29,191 nucleotides of DNA from Saccoglossus kowalevskii (taxonomy: Eukaryota > Hemichordata > Enteropneusta > Harrimaniidae), in assembly GCF_000003605.2 (NCBI RefSeq), contig NW_003126883.1, positions 1,651,583-1,680,773 on the forward strand, given 5' to 3'. Each line of letters starts with the position of its first letter. Position 1 is the first letter of the stretch. Positions 19,871 to 29,191 of the stretch are shown piece after piece. Both the position numbers and the translations under genes were made by a program. The notes beneath the pieces were generated by a model. That model saw nothing but the letters and a program-made list of their open reading frames with translations. It was not told where the DNA came from and searched no databases.

Positions 19871-22800
19871 AGGGATGCCCCTGGGATGGGCTAAAATAAA
19901 CTATTTTGACAATCAAATGATTGACATAATGTAGAAATATTCCATATTTATGATGGAATCTATCATTGATTCAATAAATTAAGGAAGTTTTGAAATAAAA
20001 AAAAATATATTTCTTTGGTCAATTGAAAAAAAGTAACATTTAAACTTTTTTTTTTAATTTACATTTTTTGGATTAAATTATACCAATTAAGTTCACCAGA
20101 ACTAACGACAATTTCAAATGAATTTTATAAATCAATTTATACAGTCACTTCACAAATTGTGGCACAAGCTGTTGCTAGGCAACAAAATGAACCTCATAAT
20201 TCAAATAATAGGAAAATTTATATCAACTTAATTTTATCAACTAGAATAATAATTTCAAAGCATTTTAAATATTTTTTCACACAATATCATAAACCAAAAT
20301 ATAAAAAAAAATATTTGTGTTTACAATAACTCTGAAAGTGGTATAATTAAAGGATACTGTTTTAGTTTTTAGTGTAAAGTAATTTTGTACAAATACAGGC
20401 AAGTCCATTTAACTACGTTTTGTTTATTTAAAATTTGCTCTTGCTCTGAGAAGTTTAGTAGGGTAACTTTACCAGGTGAAATTATTTTGACAACAATCAA
20501 ATAAGAGGGGGGGGGGGTGTGCTTGCACTTCAAACACAAAGTTGGCAATAGGAATGACTTTCTGTTTTCTAATTGGTTGATTATTTCACTATAGTGTTAT
20601 GGGTTGGAAGTAAGAATTATTCAGACCAGTTATATTTCACTATGTTGGCCAAATAGCCAATTGAACAAATACTAGAAAATAAATAAAGGTAACATGTTCC
20701 ATCATGCCTGGCTGTTAAACATATTAATTCATATTATTTTTTCACACTCAACAGCCAAGTTTGAAAAAAAAAAAAATGAGAACACCCCCCCTGTGCCACA
20801 ACAATGTCTATATAAAAGTTTATCATGGCCCCTAAAATGTTCCATATCCCTCCCCAGACTTGTACAGAGAGGAGTACTCATTGATGGTAAGTTGAATTTC
20901 AAATTTGGGAGTGCATACAAGTGAAGAGTACTTAGTTTTCCTTAGGAATAATTATTCTAAACAATTTTCAATAAATCATTGGTAAAAACAAGAAGTCACC
21001 ATGCAAATATTTCACCCTAAGACCCCATGCCGAACCATGAAAAATGTTTAATTCAATTACAACAGACTTTAATTTATATTTTTATTGACAGATATTAAAA
21101 GGTGGTCCAGAAATACCTGTTCACACATTACTCTTGACACAATGCATGAAATTACGAACATAAATTTTCTGACTTTTCAATTAAATTCATTGACCCTTAT
21201 TAGTTTACACAGAATTTCTATATCAGTGGTCATCGAAAATATTGAGAACAACTTATTTTGACATTATGATGCAGAAAAGTGTATCATTATGTATCCCACG
21301 TGGCAAGATAAATTATATTAGATAACATTTAATATATTTAAATTAAGAAAAGAAATGTTTTGATTACATCCCAGTTATAGATGAACTTTAACAGCTGCAA
21401 GTCAGGGGTTAAAAAAAAACAGGACATACTATTGTCTGGAATGATGCAGCATGGGATATATTGAGCTTATAATAGCTTATAGTTCCTATGGTGAATATGC
21501 TGTAACAAATTTTTAGAATATTCTGATATTTGTAACGGACCAAATTGTTGAGAAAAACTAGCATTTATTTTTGCCCTGAATATAGAGTTAATAAATACAC
21601 AGAACTCTTTATGAAGGGGAGAAAGTAAAATAACCCCCCCCCCCCCCAAAAAAAAAAGAGAACTCCCATGGTTCACTTCAAACACAAAATGTACATCACA
21701 CAATATATAGATAAATCAGTTTCTATTCATTGCAAAATATTGTACATATTACACACAACACTTAACATTATGTTCATTTTTTATTCAAAAATATTCCAGT
21801 GAATTACTTGCACAAATACCTGTGTAAAAGTGAAAGATTCAAAGAAATACATACATCCGCAAATTTGGATTTGTTTCTAATTTTCTTTAACCTTTTGAGC
21901 ACTGTAATTTCGTTCCCGCCAAATCTTTGCTGCAAAGTTTTGCAGGATTTATTTTGTGAAAGGCGTCAAAAATTGACATTGCCTGCTGAAAGTCTCCACA
22001 GATGCCCAAAAAGTGAATGGAGGGGAAAAAACAGCATCAGCGGAGTGTGTGTTAAAGAAGAAATCTTTTTCACTGAGAAAGGACACAGACCTGTATGTTG
22101 TATTTTTCCACTGTTCAATATAGAGCTGATCAGAATGAACAAACTACAACCTTCCCAGAACACAGCCAAAACTTCTGTCACATGTAAAAAATAAACAGCA
22201 CACATATACACATGTAAATCTTTTGTGAAAGTTGACATTTATAATGCATGCATAAAATATGTGCAGTCTTATTATCAATATCATTGATAAGAAAAATAAA
22301 ATACAAATTGATCACTTAGGAAATTAAATGTATGAAAAAGCATCTTCAATGAAGATATACAAGAAAAACCTGATAAATGTAATTTAACAGACAAATAGAT
22401 AACAAAAAATACTATTCCATCGTTGTTCATTCAATCATAGATATTTGTTTGTTTCGATGATCTCTACATACAGGTCTCAAACAATAGTTAAATGAATCAA
22501 AACAAGGTTAAAAATACAGAAATATTAATGTAGAATGCTACTCAACAGTAAAAATAATGTCATATGGCAAGGATATATCTCAATACCTCAACATTTTGAT
22601 CAGTGGCATAAGATGAAAAAATGATATACAGTGTCTAATCAATGTACTTGTTCATGTCTGAAAATACTAAAAAAATTACAATATTTAATTCTTAATGATA
22701 TGTGTTTTAATTGTAGTCAATGGGAGCTGCTGCTAAATTGCCATGTTATGCATTTTTGACAATTTTCCTAAAAAACAGATTGACCATTTTGTACTTGATT
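19871..22800. other. Upstream flanking DNA, no gene recognised
   Basis: This is AT-rich sequence upstream of the BCL11 start. Frames at 20694-20924, 21799-22194 and 21966-22238 lack any recognisable domain. Visible simple sequence includes an 11-base G-run (20507-20517) and a 14-base C-run followed by ten A (21634-21657). An unseen 5' non-coding exon cannot be excluded. Confidence 0.5.
21634..21657. repeat. C14-A10 homopolymer tract
   Basis: Fourteen C are followed directly by ten A. Read on the minus strand it is a T-run followed by a G-run. Length is uncertain because such tracts are error-prone. Confidence 0.85.
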
Positions 22801-22824
22801 CGAAAAAAAAGCATCAAGATATCA

Positions 22825-22980
22825 TTGTGTTCAGTGTATGTACCCAAGTTTATACCAAATCCGTCTACATACAGCTGAGATCTGGAATACTAGAAATGAC
22901 TGCCATTCGACCATCTTGAATCGGGTCATGAAACAAATATAATGTCTGATGTATGAACTTGATCTTCCAAAGCATGGGTG
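22825..22980. repeat. Diverged core-repeat fragment related to element A
   Basis: TATGTACCCAAGTTTATACC and then GACTGCCATTCGACCATCTT followed by GAATCGGGTCATGAAACAAA match, in order, the unit structure of the 1021-1850 array with many substitutions. The minus-strand frame over it (22831-23088) is explained by the repeat. Confidence 0.55.
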
Positions 22981-22999
22981 AGATATGGCTGGATATGAA

Positions 23000-24590
23000 C
23001 CATCTTTTTCTTCTTGAGTGCTAAATGTCATACATACATCCTGGTGTTTCCAGGTATAACAGCAACGTTTCTTCAATGTCTTCTTCACTTTTCACCTATC
23101 AAACAATTGATAATTTATTTGATAAACGATGTTGTTTTTAGATTACCCTTTTTATTACCATTTTAACTTCAAAATAAAGTATGCCCTCTAAGGCAATAAT
23201 AACAGCTGTGACATAAAGATCGTACCATGAGGTCAATGATACAAGTAAATAATACAAATAAAATTCATTAGTTGCTTGTGGTTATATTCGTTCCCCGCAA
23301 AAACAAAAGTTTCTTATGGTTTTGCTGGTCCTATATTCACAATGGCTTTGGATTATAATTATTACACTATTACTAGGAAATGTTATTACCAGGAAATTCA
23401 TAGTTCACAAGTCATGACATGGCAAGCACTGTACATTATCATTGTAAGATGATAGCAAAAGCAATGGACTGCAAGATTCTAAGTAATACTAAGTTTGAAC
23501 AAAATCCATCCATCAATGACAGATCAAGATCCAGTTCTGGAATAGTAGTAGTCAATTTATTATATTAATGCATGCACTTACATAAAATGATAGAGGTATC
23601 TATGGTCAAAAAAGTTCAAATTTTAATGATCTAGCATAACATACATACAATTTTTTGTACAATATGTACACTTGTTTTAGAGATGCACTTTTAATAAAGC
23701 CAACGCAGTAATGTTAAGGATGTTAACAAGCATGCTACCTAAAAATAAAAGTGATAAAAATATCACATTCTTTTGTTTACGTACACCACTAGTTATCATC
23801 AACTTGAGGCTTTTTTTTATACAGTAATTTTATTTTAAATGGAAAATACATATTTTTGGGGAATTCTTCTATTTTTCTGTTATATTAAAATGGTACAATA
23901 CAACAGATGGGATGAGGTTTCTATTAGAGCATCTGAACATATGAAAAATGGTGAATTTTTGGTTCTCAATTGTTCAAACAGAATGGGTGCAACTTATATT
24001 AGGGGTGCAGCTTCTAATAAATATTCAACATAATATAGTATGAATTCACAGAAATATTTCGATATATCAAACCATGCATAGTACACAGGCAAAATTAAAA
24101 GCTGGGGGGAAAAAAAGAATATTAAATTTAAATAAAGAAAAATGAGGATATGTTCCATGCATAACCAAACAAATGTACACACAGCCTTGTTCATTCAGAC
24201 AGGTCAAAACGAAAATATATACATAATGCCATATGTGCAAGGACCAAAAGGGCAAATGTCAACAAGAATTCAATAGCTAATACATGTAGACACATGTAAA
24301 ACATAAATTTATTCAACAAACAGTTGACCTAATGTGCAAGTAACAGCTAGCAGTGGCACTATTAATCTTTTTTCTCTTTGTTCCATTTTATTTGACTTGG
24401 ATAAATGACCCTTAATATGTCCGTGTACCTGTACGCACATATTATATGAACAAAGATTAAATTTTCAGACTGAATTTCAACGTTGAATATTATTTTACTT
24501 GTATATCAAATGCAGAATTATTTTATTTGACAAAATCTATGATCAAAGACAAAAACATAAGACAAAACAGAATGTAGCCGCACAGCAAAT
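23000..24590. other. Upstream flanking DNA, no gene recognised
   Basis: AT-rich sequence with no convincing coding frame; 23839-24033 plus and 23994-24255 minus are low-complexity chance frames. No repeat boundary was resolved. Confidence 0.5.
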
Positions 24591-24599
24591 TAAAATAAA

Positions 24600-24958
24600 A
24601 ACCCTGTGAACATGCCAAAACGCAAACACAGAATGTATTGGTTCCTTCATAAACCAGTGAATAGCCATGCTACATCAAATCCACTGAAATTAAACCCAGT
24701 GAATATTTCTCCTTCTATACGTGTAATGAAAAAGCATTTTATGGAATTGTGCAATACTTTATTTAAGCTGGAACTAATTTTTGCTGAAAAGACTTTTTTG
24801 GGAGTTTCGTATGGAATTTATTTTCACCGATTTTTGGTGCATTGAATGTAAAATATAGGGAAAAAGATATATTCGCTAGATTTTATTTTCACAGAACGAC
24901 TCCATCAGCGAAAATAGTGGAAAATTAATTCCAAGTGAAAATAAAGTATTTTACAGTA
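24600..24958. mobile_element. Probable MITE, left end unresolved
   Basis: The right end is TATTTTACAGTA (24947-24958), matching the terminal TTTACAGTA of the MITE at 26197-26407. Inside, AAACCAGTGAATAG, TCCACTGAAATTAAACC and CCCAGTGAATATT resemble that element's internal CACTGGGTTTAAATTTCAC in inverted orientation. I could not find a TACTGTAAA left end. The plus-strand frame 24606-24845 lies inside and is not a gene. Confidence 0.45.
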
Positions 24959-24999
24959 TATTATACTCTAGGGTATGGTTTGATTTATAAACACATCAA

Positions 25000-25700
25000 C
25001 AGATACAAACCTCGACAAGTTAATTGTATTTATGTACATTCACATAGTTATGGCACAAGATAATACCCGTTCATATGATTTCCTTTTATAAGAAGGCAAA
25101 TTTATTTGTAAGAAATGTAACCAATTACCGGTATGAGATTCCCTGGATACCCTTCTTTAATTTCTTACAAAAAAAATGAAAACTAAAACTTATAAGAAAT
25201 GTATGTGTATAAGAAAATGTATGTGTAAATCAACATTTATGAGAAATGAAGATAATATATAAAACACACTTATCCCCGGCAGGAAGGGTAGTGAATAATT
25301 TACCCTCCACTGCTGTCATGGACTTTTGATACAGTACCTATGCATTTTAACAAATCATAATTCAATAAGGCATGACACACTAAAGGTCACACATCCTGGT
25401 ACTTCGAGGGAGGGGCAAATTTACATTTTCATAAAAATGCAAGCATTTTCATAACAACCAAAAAAAAGTATCCTTGTGTGCTGAGGTTATTGGAGACAAA
25501 TTCAAAATTAATTCAAAATTTAAGATTACCATTTTAAACAAGAAGCTTGGCAACTAATATTGATCTGTTATTTGAGATATTTGAGATGCCCAACATCAAA
25601 ACAACATGATCCCCAATATTGAAGTTTATAATACTCGCATATTTTGAGATTATAATATTATATAATATATATTTGGCTTATAATAATTTTATATTAAATA
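25000..25700. other. Upstream flanking DNA, no gene recognised
   Basis: AT-rich sequence with short local repeats (several AAGAAATGTATGTG-like words at 25190-25250). No gene or element boundary was seen. Confidence 0.45.
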
Positions 25701-25719
25701 TGCATGGTTTTCATCATTA

Positions 25720-26870
25720 AACTAATCACGTCTGTGGATCACCCAAGAGCATCTATGCACCAAATTTTAATGAAATGTGACTATTATGCATATTATGCAA
25801 ATTAGGTAATTAGTATGCATGAACTTCATTCCAAAGCTAATCAGGTCTTTAGCATTGTTCCCATTATACCCCAATTATTTATTGAAATGCAGTAATTAGT
25901 TTTACAGGTGGAGAAATTTGTTAATTATATCCAAATTAGGTAATTTTTATGCATGAATTTCAATCCAAAACTAATCAGATCTGTGTATTGTACAGAGAAC
26001 ATATGTACAAGTTTCATTATACATTATACATAATGTGATGATTAATTTTAAAAAAATTATGGAAAGCCGAAAAGAAAATCATTATGCAAATTAGACAATT
26101 ATTAAGAATGTATTTAAACCCAAAACTAATTAGGTCATTATTGTTTTCAAGTATTCATTGAAATAACATGATATTCATGGAAAACTGAAACCCGACTACT
26201 GTAAAATGACTAATTTACACTGGGTTTAAATTTCACTGAAATAGCATTTCAGACATATTCAGTGGGTTTTAAATTCACGGTTTTAACATTTAGATAATGT
26301 GTTCTATGCTAAATTTTACATATTCACTGGGTTTCAATTTAGCGCATTTTCCAGTCAGCAAAATAAGCAAAATTAAAACCCAGTGAATAATTAACCCCTT
26401 TACAGTATTATGTACAGATATTAATTAAAAAAACTAATAAGGTCTATGCAATCCCAAAGAGCATCTATGTACCAAGTTTCATTGAAATGTGATTATAAAT
26501 TGAGATATCAATGGAAAAACGGAAAAATTATGAATTATTATGCAAATTAGTTAATTGGTATAAATAGATTTTAACCAAAACTGATCAGGTCTGTTCATTG
26601 TCCTAGAGCATCTACGTATCAACATTCAATGAAATGTGGTGATTAGTACTTGAGTTATTGCTAGAAAAGCTGAAAATTAGGTAATTGATATGCATGGATT
26701 TTAGCCCAAAGCTAATCAGGTTTGTGCATTGAGCTAGAGCAGCTATGAAAATTGCTGATCATGCAAATTAGGTAATTAATATTCACAGATTTTTACCAAA
26801 ACTAATCTGGTCTATGTAATGTCTCAGAGCACAGATGTACAAAGTTTCAGTGAAATCTGACCTGCGGTTC
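25720..26870. repeat. Degenerate tandem array, about eight units of 90-155 bp
   Basis: The word CTAATCAGGTCTGTG or a variant recurs at 25722, 25837, 25971, 26126, 26434, 26581, 26712 and 26802. Most units also carry ATGCAAATTAGGTAATTA and CATCTATGTACCAAGTTTCA. Spacing is irregular through small indels and one 211-bp insertion (26197-26407). The divergence between units indicates an old array. No terminal hairpin was found, so the parent element is unclear. Confidence 0.8.
26197..26407. mobile_element. 211-bp MITE with TACTGTAAA terminal inverted repeats
   Basis: TACTGTAAA (26197-26205) and TTTACAGTA (26399-26407) form the ends. If the outer TA is a target duplication, the element is CTGTAAA...TTTACAG with TA flanks, as in Tc1/mariner-derived MITEs. 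The interior has repeated CACTGGGTTTAAATTTCAC-like segments in both orientations. It interrupts one unit of the surrounding array and so is younger than it. Confidence 0.75.
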
Positions 26871-26879
26871 TGAAGATAA

Positions 26880-28610
26880 TGACATACATTGCTTCATTAT
26901 AGTGAACACTTAACTATAAACAAATTACATGTAATTGTAATTTACCCAAAAAAGTATGTTACAACAAGGTTACAGTGTATTATTCGGATTCACCGTTTTT
27001 GTACTATTCATATTCAGGCTCAGAATTAAATACTTATACCCAGCATTACAATTGAAAGGTAATGCCCTTCTTCCCCAATATATTATTGTCTAGAATATTC
27101 AAATCAGTGTATAGCTGACAGCAACAGCAGCTGAAACCTGATGTCTGAGCCTTCACCAGGGCATGACACCTTGGAGCAAAAATAAAAGTCATCAGTGACA
27201 ATAGAATAGTAGTAAAATTATTAAATGTGACTGCATAGATTATATTTGTATTACTTATTACTTATTATCATTACACATACAAAATATGTACAAATATGCC
27301 AGATTTAATTCGCTGATCAGCATTGATAATTTTTGAAAACATTCTACTAATTGGGAGACTGAGTACTGGCATCATTCTGAAAATGTAACTATTATGTACA
27401 AGAGACCACTGGAATTAACAACGCATACATGCTGTGTTATCAGAAATAATGCGAAATAAATCCTGTTCTGTAAAATAATTTGTTGACGTAGACTCTCCAG
27501 TAGACTTGCATGCATGCAGTCTGTTTGTAATTTGGTGTTTATTACTGAAAACGCTAAGATACAAAACAAACAAGAGACTTAATTTGTGTCCCTTGCAAGA
27601 GTTCTCTTGTTAATAATATTAATGAGCTTTTCAGTGACGTGAAAAATTGGCATAATTTACATAAGGAATGATTTGGCGGGCGGAGCTTACATACATAATT
27701 TTTCATTAATTCAAGATGGGCATGAATGACGGGCAGGCGATTGCAAGCAACTGACGAAAACAAGCAAGACAGTTGTCATATTGCATATGGGTCAAATTAT
27801 GGACCCCCATACCAGGTCCATGGTCAAATATACTAAAATCAGATAACCTTAGAAGACTGTTCAAAGCTACTGATGGGTGCACTTACAACCTGTTGTTGAT
27901 ATTCTGAAAGTGATGCATAGCCTAGTATTATTTATGCACATTTGACGATGTCTTACAATACCATCAGAAAGAAAGCCTTACAGAATATTGCAAAAATCAA
28001 ATGTGTAAAATGAAAATAAATGATCCAGATCAATGTTTATATCAATAATAATATACAACTTTTTCATCCCATGTCACCGTTTTAGCTCTACAAGTAGCTC
28101 ATGCATTACGTAAATGACAACAGAATGTCTATGGTTCAAAATAAGTTATTTTGTAATGATCCAGTAGATAAAGAATGCAATGTTTGGTGTATGTGTGTTT
28201 CTACAATACAGTAAAAACAATAATACAAAAATTTCTAGCTCAGTATTGAACTCACTGTGATGACCTCATGTCCCATGTCTGGAGCATGCATGTTGGCTAA
28301 TTACTGTATTTGCTCCATTAGTACATCTTCAATAAAATGTGTGTATAAAAATGTTTGTTTTAGTATGATTTTAGGTACATCTAACGGACACCAAAACCAT
28401 CTTCAGCAGATAACACTTTGTTCGCTAGGAATATCTCCAATTGTGGCAAGCCATGAAAACCTCTGCTTTATCTAAACCATGCAATCAGACAAAGCATGTA
28501 TGCAAACTATTTTTGACAGGCCAATATGTTTTCTGGGTAAAATGAACTTTTATTATATTTGAACACAAACCATGAATGATGTACTGAGTAATCAGTTGTG
28601 ACAATATTAC
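26880..28610. other. Upstream flanking DNA, no gene recognised
   Basis: No coding frame here is convincing. The stretch 27655-27830 is unlike its surroundings: TTTGGCGGGCGG (27672-27683) and an inverted repeat ATGGACC...GGTCCAT (27799-27821) occur within otherwise AT-rich DNA. Confidence 0.5.
27672..27683. promoter_or_regulatory. E2F/GC-box-like motif TTTGGCGGGCGG
   Basis: TTTGGCGGG is an E2F-type core and GGGCGG a Sp/KLF box, overlapping in AT-rich surroundings about 8 kb upstream of BCL11 exon 1. No gene start is evident beside it, so the regulatory reading is tentative. Confidence 0.25.
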
Positions 28611-28620
28611 TCTGAATCAG

Positions 28621-29191
28621 ACTTATCAATGGAATGGCCATCAAGACAAATAATCAGAATAGCAACATGATTTACTTATCAATGGAATGGCCATCAAGAC
28701 AAATAACCAGAATAGCAACCAGATTTACTTATCAATGGAATGACCATCAGGACAAATAACCAGAATAGCAACCAGATTGACTTATCAATGGAATGGCCAT
28801 CAGGACAAATAACCAGAATAGCAACCAGATTGACTTATCAATGGAATGGCCATCAGGACAAATAACCAGAATAGCAGCCAGATTGACATATTAATGGAAT
28901 GGCCATCAAGACAAATAACCATACTAGCAACCAGATTGACTTATCAATGGAATGGCCATCAAGACAAATAACCAGAATAGCAACCAGATTGACTTATCAA
29001 TGGAATGGCCATCAAGACAAATAACCAGAATAGCAACCAGATTGACTTATCAATGGAATGGCCATCAGGACAAATAACCAGAATAGCAACCAGATTGACT
29101 TATCAATGGAATGGCCATCAAGACAAATAACCAGAATAGCAACCAGATTGACTTATCAATGGAATGGCCATCAAGACAATCAGAATAGCAG
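28621..29191. repeat. 53-bp minisatellite, more than ten copies, running off the window
   Basis: Units beginning ACTTATCAATGGAATGG start at 28621, 28674, 28727 and every 53 bp to 29151, with a diverged start at 28886. Copies are nearly identical; the main variable site is CATCAAGAC versus CATCAGGAC. The period is not a multiple of three, so it is not a protein repeat. The last unit is shortened. The array continues past the right edge. Confidence 0.97.

Noticed and set aside
21799-22194. 131-residue plus-strand open frame upstream of BCL11
   Set aside because: No recognisable domain, mixed low-quality composition and no splice or start context; probably chance.
22831-23088. 85-residue minus-strand frame
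   Set aside because: Lies over a diverged core-repeat fragment; its MVEWQ-type words match frames in the 1021-1850 repeats.
28621-29191. CRISPR-like direct repeats at the right edge
   Set aside because: Whole 53-bp units are conserved with no variable spacers, and the genome is eukaryotic; it is a minisatellite.

Overview
The window is eukaryotic, AT-rich, intron-rich and heavy with repeats. It almost certainly comes from a marine invertebrate. A lophotrochozoan, probably a mollusc, is my best guess. The guess rests on the repeat types (tandem-core elements ending in a GC-rich hairpin, frequent TACATGTA, ACGGACGG tracts); no species can be named from the sequence.

The one gene I recognise is an invertebrate BCL11 (BCL11A/B, CTIP1/2 family) zinc-finger transcription repressor. 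It lies on the minus strand across about 20 kb and is cut by the left edge of the window. Exon 1 (19643-19694) encodes the NuRD-recruiting N-terminus MSRRKQDKPQQ. Exon 2 (10072-10464) carries an acidic stretch and the N-terminal CCHC zinc finger. The next recognised exon (1-602) carries the first C2H2 finger, a Pro/Gln-rich linker and the NNPF motif. The remaining zinc fingers should lie beyond base 1. Each junction has good GT/AG sites and all introns are phase 1, giving a continuous 349-codon partial reading frame. The two introns are about 9.2 and 9.5 kb.

Intron 2 (603-10071) is full of repeats: two tandem-core hairpin-ended elements (about 700-1912 and 5915-6957), a 141-152-bp duplication (3138-3430), a THAP-domain relic (about 3670-3869), a 103-bp tandem duplication (5231-5451) and a fold-back element (5732-5855). 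Intron 1 (10465-19642) is mostly unique AT-rich sequence. It holds one short, coding-looking open frame (14645-14779, minus) whose predicted splice phase would fit exon 1. The promoter-proximal part of the gene (18840-19850) is clearly richer in CpG than the rest.

Upstream of the gene (19851-29191) I see no recognisable gene. The region holds low-complexity sequence, a degenerate array of about eight repeat units carrying octamer-like ATGCAAAT and TAATTA motifs (25720-26870), a 211-bp MITE inserted in that array (26197-26407), a probable relative of it (about 24600-24958), and a 53-bp minisatellite that runs off the right edge (28621-29191). No rRNA, tRNA, CRISPR array or prokaryotic feature was found.
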